From NCBI GenBank assembly GCA_033558025.1, contig JAUCEF010000005.1, positions 434,001-498,000 on the forward strand: a stretch of 64,000 bases of DNA. Direction: 5' to 3'. The DNA comes from Phytophthora sp. 'mugwort'. Lineage: Eukaryota; Oomycota; Peronosporomycetes; Peronosporales; Peronosporaceae. The notes under the pieces were generated by a model. That model searched no databases, was not told where the DNA came from, and worked only from the letters and a program-made list of their open reading frames with translations. The translations under genes and the position numbers were made by a program. This document shows positions 45,711 to 57,149 of this stretch, piece after piece (position 1 is the stretch's first letter; each line of letters starts with the position of its first letter).

Positions 45711-47391
45711 TGCAGTTCCCGGCAGCCCTGCAGGCTCCGCACACGGAAGCGAGGCTGTGTCTCCTCCGCGTGAGAGTGCCCAGGCGCAGACGCCCAGGTC
45801 CCTTTCGAGACCGCGGAAGGAAATTTATACGAAGGAACCCGGCTGCATACGACGAGTATGAACCATAGCGATAGGGCTGGGAGTTCGCAGGAGTCGCTCC
45901 CGCGAATGGCAGGCCGCAGAATGTACCGAAGGAGGTATATCTCCCTCCGGGCACGGGCCACGGACACCCAAAGGACATCCATGTATCGAACGGCCTCGTC
46001 CTCGTTATTAGACCGACGGTCGTAAAGGGCCGACAAGTCACCTGCCAGACGACTCTAGACGTCACGGACCGGACCAAAGATCCTATAGCTCCCGGCCTGG
46101 CGGCTGCATGCCCGCCCTCATCGACGCCAAGCACAATATCCAGCGCAAGGACTTGACGGCGGAGAGCTGAGTCATCAACGGATCGTCGAGGTGGAGCGAA
46201 GGCGGCACACCAGGACCGGAGCCGGATCGTAGGGACGGAGTCTCATATTCGTACTCGTACGATGACACCGCCTCCTCCTCTTCGGCCGTAATGGGAGACC
46301 CACTATCACGTTAAGCGTGTGATCTAGGAGCGGCGCGTTCACGGAAGCGCCAGCTCCGCGTGAATTGGAGGGGGTACACAGAGTCGCCCCTGGGAGCCGA
46401 TTGAACGTCTCCAGGCTGAATGCCCGAAGGCTATCGCGGTTTGAGAGCAGAATCGGCGATGGCTTCATATGTAATCCGGGACTTCTTGCCCGAACGGGGT
46501 GTGGTTAGAGAAACAAGACTATACCCGCGCTCATCATGAGCGCTAGAGGCAGGACGCTTCTGTACCTCTTTAGAATTCTGCCGTTTGACTACCATATGGC
46601 TAGCTGAATGCGGAGACCTCGTAGGTCAAGGATGCCCTCCAAAGTGAGATCCCGCTGGAGAACATCAAGTGGTCTTTGTGAGCAGCGCGTATCTGACCAC
46701 TTCCAGAATACGGCCTCGGCCTCCTGGAAAGAGTCACAGTATTGGGTATTACGGATGGGTATCCCCACACAGATCGAAATCCCGACCGGAGCTCTGGCTT
46801 CTTTCGCCGGCCTGTGAACGCTTTGAGAGGAATATGGGTGCGGCACCAGGAGCACGCACCTAGCAGCCCACAAACCCTGTTGGAACAGGGGATGCTTGGA
46901 TACCAGGTGTCGTTCATACGTGCCCTTGGAATATGGAAGAACGCCCTCCGTGAGACTCCCGAGGCGTCTGGGAGCTGTCCATGTAGGCGTCAGCTCCATG
47001 GGACCCCTCTGAAGGGAAGTACTGGGGATCGTAAAGCGGCCCCCATGGCGAGGAGAAGAATACTTCTTCGCAGGCGACTGGGTCGCGGGACGCTCACTCC
47101 CTTCCGACGAGCAGCCTGGTTGTGACGGGGTCACACGCATCCTGTTCTGAGGAAGCATAGCTTGTAACCGAGACAGACGACCTGCGTCTCTGTCTTCTTC
47201 TTGCACGCGGAAAGCCCGGCTTTCCAATAGTCTGTGGGACAGTGTTCCCACGACTTGCGAACTTCTAGGTTAGATTTTAACTGAGGCTTTATTAACATGT
47301 TCCTATGTCCTACTTACTGTAAACTGCCTAATTAATGTACTCACTAAGTCACCGGTTTCTCAATGACGGTTCTCAAGCCATGTCTCCTTGC
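45711..47391. other. Unassigned retrotransposon-derived sequence
   Basis: Overlapping long open frames exist on both strands (for example 46589-47251 minus and 46742-47125 plus), but none shows a recognisable domain, and the region is GC-rich so chance frames are expected. It probably contains the 3' end of relic A and sequence from nested copies. Confidence 0.35.
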
Positions 47392-47504
47392 TAAGTGCGA
47401 TTCGTGTATCTCGCCTAGGTACGATTCGTACCTAACCATGTCCTTCGTCTAAGTGCGATCCGTACTTAATGGTGTGTCTCTCTCCTAGATACGATCCGTA
47501 CCTA
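47392..47504. repeat. Cluster of four 19-bp palindromes
   Basis: Units at 47392-47410, 47416-47434, 47450-47468 and 47486-47504 fit the consensus TARGTRCGATYCGTACYTA, each nearly its own reverse complement (the second, TAGGTACGATTCGTACCTA, is perfect around its central base). Spacing is 24, 34 and 36 bp. It lies in a probable LTR/leader 120 bp before a gag-like frame and looks like a multi-site binding region. Confidence 0.7.
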
Positions 47505-47508
47505 GTGT

Positions 47509-47537
47509 GTTGCCGTCCCAATATTATGTGGCAACAC
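47509..47537. repeat. LTR-like terminal pair TGTTGCC...GGCAACA
   Basis: TGTTGCC and its reverse complement GGCAACA stand 15 bp apart. Ends of this type (TGTT...AACA) are typical of LTR termini; here they may mark a hairpin or the junction of two nested LTRs. Confidence 0.4.
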
Positions 47538-47628
47538 AAACTGGTCATGGGCCATCCATCAGGAACACACCCCATTACACCCTCCTACACCCCAACGGAA
47601 AACACCGTACGGGAAAGGTCCTAGGGGA

Positions 47629-48950
47629 ATGCAGCGGGTAACGGGTACATCATGCCGCACCCGGAGGTTGAACCTCACTTTTCAAAGCCCCACCGACGCT
47701 GACAATACTCGCCAATGGGGCATGACGAAGACCACGACATCACAGAGCCCAGCGGCTCCCAGCGCACCCGCCGAGACGTCCGTGTCCGAGGCCGTAGCGC
47801 CCAACGCTGGCCCAACGAAGATAAGGAGTAAAACGAAGGCGATCTCCGCCCACAAGAAAGCCGGAAAGGCGAAAGCCCCGCAGACTAGCACCAAGCCGAA
47901 GCCGAAGACGACCGAGACCCCGGCCCGCAGAGCGGCGTTGTCTGCCGCGCGCCGTCGAAAGCGACACGAAGTGTCCGTACCAGGCTGCGTGGTACCCCTA
48001 AGCGATGAATCGAGCGACGAGGATGACGACATGGTCAATCCGAACCTCGTCCTTCCTGACAAGGACATGCCTAGCAAGGCTACATCCACCAAAAGGGCGA
48101 AGCCTCCTGCGCCTGCGAAGAGCTCGGTCCCGCCGAACACGCCGTCTGCCCAAGCGGCTCTGCCGATCACGCCATCAGTCGAAGCGGCCCCGCCAGCCAG
48201 GGCACCGAAAGCGCTCACGGGTCAGGAGAAGGGTATGGCAAAGGGACTATGCGCCGGTGCGCCTGTTGAGTATGGCCCCGCCCAAGCCTCTCGTAGAGAC
48301 GCCCGTCGCTGACATGGAGGCGGAGGGCAAGACGCCTGCAGATCCCATACGGGACGTGCCGGTGGTCCCAAAGGTCCCGCTCCCGCTGCCCGAAGACGTT
48401 TCCCACGAGGTGGACTACGAGTTGTCGGAAGACTAGCACGAGTCGCTCGCCGTCGTCTTCTCCACAGCTCACGAGCGGCAGCGTGCTATACATCCAGGTA
48501 GCCCTGCGAGTGCGCGCAGCAAAGCTGCCGTCGAGAGAGCCAAGTTGGTGCATAAGATCCCTGAATCGCCGCCTGAGCCAGCCCCTCCTGCGCCTCACCT
48601 TGAAGAGCCCCTGATAATCACCAACGCCGATGTCGACGACGGAGTGGATCCCGCGCGTCTACAGCGTGACAACCGAGAGCACCGGCGCGCGCGTGCGGAT
48701 GCATCACATCTTGACGCCAAATGATCTCATGACCGCAAACGGGAACACAAGCCGTCGGCCCCGCGAAGACGTGAGCAGCTGCTAGCGCATCGCATCTGAT
48801 CTCCGGATGAGTATGCGTCGTATTTGCGGCGAAGCCGGCAGCCGGGAGTCAATGTCGCTAATTGCGAGGAGTATCCGATCGGTCTTGCGAGCGATACGGC
48901 CCTAACCCGACAGTCCAACGAGGGTGAGTTCGACGCTTGACTTCGCCACG
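47629..48950 (+). pseudogene. gag-like N-terminal region of another gypsy relic (D)
   Basis: The frame 47629-48312 encodes a Lys/Pro/Ala-rich protein with a likely true start at MTKTTTSQSPAAPSAP (47719) and an acidic patch VPLSDESSDEDDDMVNPNL. Near 48240 the sense continues in another frame (VPKVPLPLPEDVSHEVDYEL, stop 48435), and beyond it as HPGSPASARSKAAVERAKLV and similar until about 48720. A further piece reads EYASYLRRSRQPGVNVANCE near 48800. The low-complexity, charged, disordered composition and position fit a gypsy gag N-terminus. No catalytic domain follows directly. At least two frameshifts. Confidence 0.45.
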
Positions 48951-49157
48951 CCTGTTACCCCGTAGATGCGTTACTGCGGTCATCTCATCGGCTAGGTTGT
49001 CTCGTGCTACGACGCTTTCGCTTTCGCAAGGCGAAGACGATAGCCGACCGGATTTGGGATCGACGTTCGGACGTCCGAGACTAGCCCAAACCACAAGTTG
49101 TCCTCGACGAGGTCGTGACGAAGGTGCAGAAGTCGAGGCAGTCACAGCCCATTGATC

Positions 49158-51335
49158 CTAGGAGCGTTCTAGGGCCTGTGAGCGCTGACCGGCTCCGTGG
49201 GAGCGCTTATATCCGTCCACGATGTCGGCGCAGTCCACCGCGGGGCAGTTTTTCGTCTCCCACGTATTATTGGATGAGGGATAGCCGAGCCATTTCACCG
49301 GATGGTCGACGCCCGCGCGCCTCCGATGTTTCACCAGCTTCTCCATATGTAAGTATTGCTCTCCATCATTACCCAGTAGGGTAGAGGAGGCCGGAGTGGC
49401 CGTTGCTGGGTCGTCGTGGCTCGAGTTGACGCCACCGACTGGTTCGGCTAACCTTGCTGAAGCGATGACGAGTGGTCAGAGCCTATTAAACGTTCATTGA
49501 ACGGGTATGATCGCTGTGCGTGATCGTCAACAGCTCATGGAGACGCAATTGGAGCGGGAGTTTTGCCAGGCGCCTGACGTAGACGCGGAGAGAGGCACCG
49601 CCTATGGGCGAAGATGGATCGCGTGGAGCAGTACTTGACGCAGTCTGAGACGCGTATCCGTCATTCGCTCGAAGAGCAGGTCGATTGGATCCGGGATCTC
49701 TATGACCGCGTCCGACGCCTGGAGCGGAACCCACCTGTCGAACCTGCGAGAGCTGCTTCTGCTGCACGGACCACATCAGCGCCTGTGAATGAGGAAGCGC
49801 TGATGCGAGTGGTGAACAGCGCTCTCCGTCGCTACACGGGGTCTCGGGGAGACCCGGCCGAAGGCGCTCAGCATCTTGGTACGCTTTGAGCATACCGACG
49901 TAGAACATTGGATGCGTCGCCATGGACGATGGCAGATCCAGCGTGTAGGCGTTGCCGTGGACTCCAATGACCGTGAACGGCCTCACAAATCGTGGCCTGA
50001 GTTTTGTGCTCACGCCGAAGACGCTGCGTGTATAGGAAGGTTTTTGGCATTTAATTACACCAGATCTCCAATTTTAAACACTTGTGTTATTGCGCCCGTT
50101 GGGGTCACTGCTTTCCTTTTGGAGGTCTTGGGCGGCTGCCATGGCGTCACGGACGCGAGCGTCAATCGCTGCTCCAGTCTCGATGAAGGAAAGAAGGTTC
50201 CGTTTCACGGACGGGCGTACGCTTTTAAGACCCATTGGTCGTCGACGACAGACCCTCTCTCATTCAAATCAGAAGCCGAAGGGAATGATAACGGCGTACG
50301 CGGATGCCGCAACCAATTAATGTAGAGCGGGGTGAACCCCGTGGACACATGAACTGCGTTATTCAGCGCGATTCCACTTGCGCCAACTGCGTGCTCCACT
50401 TCGTGGGTTCTGCCACGCAGACACTGCGCAAGACGTCTTCTAAGACACGTTGACGCGTTCGGTTTGATTATCGGTCTGTGGGTGGTCCTTCGTGGACGTA
50501 TCCAACTTCGTACCGAGAATTCGAAACAGGTGTTGCCAGAAGTGGGACACAAAACAGAGGGTCTCTGTCACTAGCAAATGCCTCTGGGGGCCGTGATGAC
50601 GGAACACATTGCCAAACAGGAGTTTGCCGCCTGCGAAGCTGTCACAATCTTCTTCACTGCCACCAGCCGTACCATCTTGCTCAGCTGGCAAACGAAGCCC
50701 AAGACGCCAGTATCGCCCATCGGGCGGTAACTCGAAGATGAAGTTCATGCTCATCGAGCGCCAACAGTCAGCTGGAACCGGCAAGCCCATCCGTGGCGCT
50801 GCCGAAGCGGGCGAGGGTTTCACCCGTTGGCACGTCTCGCACGTCTTGGCGTAAAATCGAACCCATTTATACATATGGGGCCACCAGTAATCCCGTGCCA
50901 CTGACGTGTACGTCTTTTCTCGACCCAAGTGGCCGCTAAGCGCAGTGTCGTGGGCAGCAAAGAGATTCGGTGGCTCAGGATGTCGTTGTTGGGAACGACC
51001 AGGCGAGGATTGTCCTCTTTGCCTACTTGGTAGTAGAGAAGGCCCTGAGAGAGGGTATAGCGCTGCAACCGTGCGTGTTGACAAGTCGTAAGCTGGGCGT
51101 TCCCAGAGCCCGCGTGCAGCGCTTGTACCAAATCTCTGAGACCGTCGTCTTTTGCGTAAGCTTCACGGATCAGCTCGTGGAGCGGCGACTCGAGAGGCAC
51201 GACGTGTGCCAGCTCGTAGTCTGGTCTCGTGTAGAGCGCGTCTGCCAGGATATTTGCTTGCCCGGCTTGTAAGTCATGCACACGAGGCCAAATATCTCTC
51301 CATATTGGCGTAGCCATCCAAAACAATTGTCGCGC
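49158..51335 (-). pseudogene. Ty3/gypsy relic B: integrase with chromodomain
   Basis: Minus strand, from right to left: end of RNase H and linker (YKPGKQ; ILADALYTRPDYELAHVVPL, 51280-51200), integrase zinc region (RYTLSQGLLYYQVGKEDNPR; HDTALSGHLGREKTY), core region near 50800-50440 (YAKTCETCQRVKPSPASA; DCWRSMSMNFIFELPPDGRY holds the first Asp; DTSTKDHPQTDNQTERVN holds the Glu region), NNAVHVSTGFTPLYINWLRH at 50370, GPY/F module (FRPFTVIGV-like FVRPFTVIGVHGNAYTLDLP, THPMFYVGMLKAYQDAE, 50010-49880) and a chromodomain at 49346-49158 (HPVKWLGYPSSNNTWE). About 500 bp of foreign plus-strand gag sequence appears between the last two. The left end of the hAT relic at 51340 cuts off its 5' half. Confidence 0.75.
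49500..49890 (+). pseudogene. gag fragment inside relic B
   Basis: Plus-strand frames read MIAVRDRQQLMETQLEREF and, after one shift near 49610, MDRVEQYLTQSETRIRHSLE and DWIRDLYDRVRRLERNPPVE. It is helical and charged like the gag N-terminal domain of gypsy elements. It lies antisense between the GPY/F module and the chromodomain of relic B. It may be part of relic D. Confidence 0.45.
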
Positions 51336-51339
51336 ACGG

Positions 51340-52440
51340 TTGCCACCGTCATGTCCTGACGCTGCAGTTTTCCTGTGATGACGTCGAAAGTTGTCATCTT
51401 GTCCGGCAGAGCGGAAATCGCTCGTTCTTCACCTGCCGAAAAGATGAGATCTACAAATGCAATGCGACGTATGTCATCCGCCTGTGCATCAGCAGGGAGA
51501 TCACGATGCTTTGCAGTCGTCGCGAAAGAGATGCAACTTGCGGCCGAAAGTCCTCGAAGCGCTGCTGAATACGATAGCATCCGCTCCACCGTACCTCGTG
51601 CAATGAGACAGGCTTATAGTCGCACCCGTTTTTCTTTAGCTTAGCAATACGTTTCACGTTTCATCTTCCTCATCCGCATCAGAGCACCCAACTTCTGGAT
51701 CAGCTTCATGTGAGGCGCCAAGCGTTCTTGTACCGCGCGGTTAAAGCGGTGCGGAACTCAGCTTACCAGAGGAACCTCGATTCTCCGAGAAATGGCTCGG
51801 TTTGTCTCCATATTGTCCGCAACGATAGCCACCACATCGGCAAGTCGCAGACCGTATTGAGCCAGCACTAAATCTAAAATTTCGATGTGCTCGGCAGCGG
51901 TCATTGACGCCTCGTTTACAAACGGCGAGAAAGCCAAAAAAAATGGAGACCTTTCTTGGTAGCGACAAAAATAGAAATAGCATGCTCGGCCGAATCGATG
52001 AAACCGTCGAACACCCGCTCAAGCGCTAACTTCTCATCAATGAGTTCCTCGATAATTTGGCATCAACGACGCCAACCAGTGCCGTCATGCGTTTGAGGAG
52101 GGTCGAGCGGTCCATCGGTTTGTACCGAACTGCAGCGTGAATAACAGGATCGTCGACATCGACGAACGGGAAGTTCTTCAGCGCGACCAGCTTCGTCCAG
52201 CCGTCCGTGTCCGCCGCATCATTGCTGACGAAACATGCTACTAATCGGTGTACAGCTCTTTTTCACACACTCCTCATCAACGGCCTCGAAGCCAAGGTGG
52301 TGGCAGTGCAGGTGGCTGATCAGGTTCTTGTACCCAGACTGCTTCTTCTGCTTCCCAACCTCGTTGCACAGGCTGCAGGTGGTCCGCTCCGTCGAGGTCG
52401 GATCCTTGAAGAGAAGCTCGGCGTTCTTCATGTTGGGTTT
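51340..52440 (-). pseudogene. Third hAT transposase with BED zinc finger, truncated
   Basis: Minus strand: BED finger at 52431-52330 (RTTCSLCNEVGKQKKQSGYK, then NLISHLHCHH), further segments near 52022-51741, then IAKLKKNGCDYKPVSLHEVR and WSGCYRIQQRFEDFRP at 51645-51540, and DKMTTFDVITGKLQRQDMTV at 51400. At about 51335 the frame runs without a stop into gypsy RNase H sequence, so the 3' half of the transposase (including the dimerisation domain) is missing. Related in layout to the relic at 38640 but not the same copy. Confidence 0.7.
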
Positions 52441-52699
52441 GGCGATGTTGTGGGAGGGGGCTGGGCTTTGGGGCTGCTGTCAAATTGGGCAATGCGATTG
52501 CCAAAGCCACCAACAGCACTACGTAAAACACGAAATTGGCGCGAAACGCTTATGAGTGCGCGGGGCTTCTTTCCTCAAGGCTCGCTTTCAGCGATAGGGT
52601 TGGCGATGCGGTAACACTTAAGTTGATTGGCTTGTTGGGGGCTAGGGTACTAGGAGCATACTCTCAAGATTGTGATTTTTCATTGCTTGGCTGACACAA

Positions 52700-53227
52700 T
52701 CAGTTATTGTGATTGATAATCTCGGCACTCTCACAATCACAATCCTTATTCCCACAACTCTGCTGTATCACCAAGCGATTAAACGTCGCTGGCGCGTTGG
52801 ATAGCCCTTGGGGCATCACCAACCATTCCCACAACATCCCGCTGGGAGTACTCACCGCTGTCATAGGAATATCCGATTCCCGCATCAGTAGCTGATAGTA
52901 CCCGTCGAATATGTCGATCGCGCTGAAGACAGTGCAGACCGCCATGCTGTTGCGCAAAACATCCTTCCGAGGAATAGGCGTTAACACGGGGTTGTGGCCG
53001 CATTCAACTTGTTGAAGGCGTGAACCATACGCCACTTCCCGTTTGGTTTGCGCACAAAGAAAAAACATCTGGGACGAGTGCAGCGACTTTGACTCGCGCA
53101 CCATGCCGTGCGGTGACATGCTTCGCCGCGAAGAAGGCGTCGATTACATCGACTTGTTTCTTTGGAAGCGGCCACTGACGTGTGGTGAAGTAGTTGGCAC
53201 CAAGCTCCTAGTCACCTGGCACCGCCG
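52700..53227 (-). pseudogene. Gypsy reverse transcriptase fragment (relic C)
   Basis: Minus strand: FFVRKPNGKWRMVHAFNKLN (two frames), TPIPRKDVLRNSMAVCTVFS, AIDIFDGYYQLLMRESDIPM, WEWLVMPQGLSNAPATFNRL. It retains the first catalytic Asp region (AIDIFDGYYQ) but ends before YxDD. Compared with relic A the same stretch differs at many residues, so it is a different copy from the near-identical inverted gag/protease segment next to it. Confidence 0.75.
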
Positions 53228-55143
53228 CTCTTGAAGCCTTTGCCGTCGGTCAAGACCCCGGCGGGGGTCGAGGGCTATCCTGTAAGTACTGCCACACTCG
53301 ACCAGGTGTAGCTTCTGCAGCCACTGCTTTTAGGAGGTCGCTCACTAATACGTCGGGACTTCCTTAATGCACTGAATCCCTGCATCCCGGCGCCACTTTC
53401 GGACGCCCCAGTTCCTGGCAGAGATGGGAACATGACCCACCAATGCTCTGTCAGTATTGTGCCTGGCTGGCCCTGATGGCTTTGTTCCGTCGATCGATTC
53501 ATGGCTCATGTTTCTCGAGTCAGGGCATTCCCAGGGTCAAGTCGTACTTGTCCATCTCTAGGACTGTAAACTGCTATATGCTGTCGAAGTCCTCGAGCTT
53601 CACAGCTAGATCCACATGGATCTTGGGAACGGTAATCACCGTTCCATCGGCCACTTGTACCGACACTGTCCCGTTGCCTTTGATCTCTCGTAAAACATCG
53701 GCCAGCTTGTTGCTATTCTCCGCAACAGTCTGGCGGCGTGCGAAGTTCTTCGACGCCCGGGGGTCAACTAAGACTCGGAACGCATGGGTATATCCCCGTA
53801 TACTTACGTGTACTAGCAGTCCAACGCTGCCCTTCTTCGATTCGAGAGTGCACAGACGCTTAGGGCTAAGTCTCCATGGTGCGCACCGCTCAGATAGACT
53901 TAGATCTTCCCCAATAGGGCGCCCCGCCCCTACTGATGTCCTGCGTTCCCCTGACCATGAGGTCGCGGCCTTTGCTAGCGACCCTTGACCGCGACGGGCT
54001 TGGGAGAGAAACGTTTTTGTTGTTCCCCCGCAGGACAGGCACGTACTATGTGCTCTAGCTTACCACTGCTATAGCAGCGAATATCGTGCTCCTCGGCGAG
54101 CCCAAGTTCCAGCGGAACTGGTCCTCTGGGGCCACCACGACTCGGTGTCGCAGCCCCTGGCAACGTCGCCAACGGCGTGCGCGCCTGGTGGTGACTGTAC
54201 TCCTCTTGGAGGGCGACTTGGACCGCCTCGTCCAGAGTATTGGCCTGCAACGAAATAGCTGGGTGCGGGCCAGGACGACTCATAGGCCTTCCATGAATAC
54301 CGTCACCTTGGTGTGTCCATGGAGTGGTCTTCCCACGACGACTGCGGTAAGCTCCCACCTCTCCTGGATGTAATCGTGCACCCCACGTCTTCTCTGTTTA
54401 CATGACAGCAAGCGTGACCGCTGGCAGTACTCTTAGTTAACCGGGAGGAACGCGGCTCTAAGTTGCTCACACAGTTTAGCCCAGAATGCGAAGCCTCGAG
54501 GGGTTGTTTCTTTTGCATATACGTCAAACTCTTAACACGCCCTTAAGTTTGAAGAGGGCGAACTCCACTCGGAGGTGCTCCGAAGATATCAGAGCCGCAT
54601 TCATTGCGATTCCGACTTCTCGCACCCAGAAGTGAAGGGTTTCTCCTTACTTCCCCTCGAACGGGTTTACCTTCAGCCCCAGCGGCTTGGGTAGACCGTT
54701 TTCGGCTCTGCGGCCGGAACTGCAGGTTGCTTCGAACGTCTTCGGATGATCCCCCGCTCGTACATGTCGAATACGGCCATGCGCTCGACCTGCTCACCTT
54801 GCGTCGACGACGCCAAGCTGTGCGTAGGGATCCATGCCAAAGATGCTAGCCATCTTACGAACGGACTCAAACAGTGAGTCGTTCAGATGGGGAAACTCAT
54901 TCCGGTCCATGTTACTAGGACCTCAGAAGTTTCAGGCAGTAACCCGCGTAGGCGTGGATTGACTAAAAGGGCTATCAAGTGTGGCGGGGCACATAATACC
55001 TTGCGCACAAGAAATGGAGAGTTAACAAAATCGATAGATATAAGACTGAATAAATTTATACGTGATCTTCTACATACTTACTGTAATTCACCAATAAAGT
55101 ATCCTAGACGTTATCCTATTGGGTGGCTATGATGTCCTTGTAC
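53228..55143 (-). mobile_element. Inverted near-identical copy of 40378-42294 (gypsy leader, gag, protease)
   Basis: This 1,916-bp stretch is the reverse complement of 40378-42294 (1,917 bp) with only a handful of differences, including a 1-bp indel (ATTACT versus ATACT near 42065/53454), a base at 42229 versus 53283 and a changed base in the zinc-knuckle region. The same frameshifts and stops are present. Identity stops sharply at 53228, where relic C begins. Confidence 0.92.
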
Positions 55144-56357
55144 GGACGAGAGCCATTTCGTCATCAACCTCGACGATGGTAAGACACTTGACTTTGTGGG
55201 GGCTCAGACGGTGAAGTATCGTAGTATTGTTTCAGGTACGATATGTGAGTGACTATATGTTAACTGTATGATACTGACTTTATTATTTTGCTGCTATGGA
55301 ACAGGACGTGAGGGCATCACCATGTGTGTCCTGCTGAAGGGAGGAACTGACGCGGGCATCCGTTGTCCGATGCTTATCTTCAAGAACAAGAACTCCAGCT
55401 ATCCCATACAGACCCTCCCAGATAATACCCCTGGTGTATGCTACAGGTCTTCACCCAGCGCATTCATCAACGGACGGCTCATGTGTGATGGCTTCGCGAA
55501 CCGCGATGCTGGGAACCTGATGGCCAGTTTGCAAGTTCGCGGGTGCTCTGGATGGACAATGCCAGTGGACACTGTGGCGATGACGTCGAAGACACGGCTC
55601 GTGAGCTACGAACCCAGGTGAAGCTTTACCCTCCCAATGCCACGGACAAAGTGCAGCCTGCAGATCGTTTTCCGATTCAACGCATCAAGAAGTACTGGCG
55701 TCGGCTAGCAGAGCGGCGCAACACGGAAGCCATTCAGAATGGTGACTGGAAGACAGGAACGTCTTCGTCCGGTAAGCTCGCAAACCCTGGCAAAAAGTTC
55801 TTCATTGAGCTGACAGCTGAATGCATCAGGCTCCTCAACCTGGAGAAGGACAAGAACGGCGGCAACTAGGCCAAGAAGGCTATGATGCAGTGCGGCCGGA
55901 CGTTCCTCGCGATGGAGTGTGGACGGTCGCGCAGCTCAGTCGGGAGTTGAAGGAGGTGATTGCTACGTACCCAGACTCTTTTGACGAGGGATACCAGGAA
56001 GGAGCGACGTCGGCGTCGTCTGGTTCTCTTTCATTTTGCATAATATTTTCTTTCGTGAAAAAAAATGACTTACATGGCGGTTTAAGATCTCCCGATTGGG
56101 ACCTCTATATGTTATCACTGCACGCAGACTCGAATCCGCAATATAGCGCGTGGCGCAACGCCGCTAAACCACTCCACCAATGCCATCTTTATCATTGATG
56201 TGCAAATATTGTGATAATCTGTCGGCCTTTCCCCGAATAAATCGAATATATTCGTGCACCGTAATTGCTTGTACACCAAAAATCGTCATGCACAATAATG
56301 AGCGTCCAAACACTGCACAGTAAATAGTCATGGCACGACTAATTAGGATGAACGGTG
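55144..56357 (+). mobile_element. Inverted copy of the left 1,214 bp of the pogo element
   Basis: Reverse complement of 33825-35038, same length, with few differences (for example in the tRNA-like part). It includes the transposase regions SHFVINLDDGKTLDF, GITMCVLLKGGTDAG and VLWMDNASGHCGDDV with the same frameshift. It ends exactly at the pogo terminal repeat (56357), followed by TA. The 5' part of the transposase and the other terminal repeat are missing: at 55143/55144 it is joined directly to gypsy leader sequence. Confidence 0.92.
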
Positions 56358-56460
56358 TATTTAAAAAAATATGTGCTCGCCAATCAACCAGGCACGCGAC
56401 CAGAACGGTACAGTGTTCTTCAAGCAACCTTCCCTCAACATTCACCCATCAGTCGAGATC

Positions 56461-57079
56461 ATGATCGCCTGCGTCGCCGTCATCGGCGCCGCCGTAAGTG
56501 TCCATGGCTGCGTCTCTGCCTACCACTCAGCACTCTTCAGCACCATGTTTAGCCTCCATGTACCTGACTATAATCTCTAACTCAACCCACTATTCCTTCT
56601 CTTTTTCCCGCGCAGAACAGTCCACTGTACATCCGCACGTTCGGCGAAGAGGGTGAGGATTTGGGCTTCCACTACATTGCGCACGTGTCTCTGGATATTA
56701 TTGAGCAGAAGCTGCGGGGCGCGGGCTTTACCACGTCCAAGGACGACATGTACTTGGGCTTCCTGGGTCCTATCGAGGACTACAGAGTCTACGGCTACGT
56801 GACCAACACATCCGTCAAGTTCGTCGTGGTGCTGCAGGACGCGCCCGTACGCGAGTCCGAACTAAGACCGGTGCGCACAATAACTATTGGCACCATGGCT
56901 AGTGATCTTTGTACTGACCGGTTGCTGTTCCGATTTGGCTGCAGTTCTTCGCCGAGGTACATCGCCTGTACGTAAACGCCATGTCTAACCCTTTCGCGCC
57001 CCTGGGCGAACGACTCACTTCGCAGACTTTCGACAAGCGAGTGTCCAACCTTGTCGTACAGCACAACACAGGCAGCTAA
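56461..57079 (+). CDS. TRAPPC2L: TRAPP complex subunit 2-like protein
   Basis: Three exons: 56461-56493, 56616-56870, 56945-57079; introns of 122 and 74 bp; 140 residues, the same length as the human protein. Motifs follow the sedlin-like longin fold: MIACVAVIGAA, joined to NSPLYIRTFGEEG; LGFHYIAHVSLDIIEQK; YLGFLGPIEDYRVYGYVTN; SVKFVVVLQDAPVRESELRP; and the C-terminal helix FFAEVHRLYVNAMSNPF with SQTFDKRVSNLV. The short first exon was placed by comparison with the family start. TRAPP complexes act as Rab1/Rab11 exchange factors on the Golgi. The end of the transposon island lies only 103 bp upstream of the start codon. The stop is 70 bp from the convergent Pelota stop. Confidence 0.93.
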
Positions 57080-57149
57080 GATGCAATCGAGATTTCGCTC
57101 TCGTTGTGTGCATTATATGCATTTAATGGCCTGCAGAAGCACTGTCCGT

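Noticed and set aside
46589..47251. 220-codon minus-strand frame with overlapping plus-strand frames
   Set aside because: Long frames on both strands of a GC-rich retrotransposon-derived stretch; no motif on either, so not called as a gene.
47719..48312. Possible host gene for a Lys/Pro-rich nuclear protein
   Set aside because: The frame breaks at 48240 and sense continues in another frame, inside a region of gypsy relics; gag-like pseudogene is the simpler reading.
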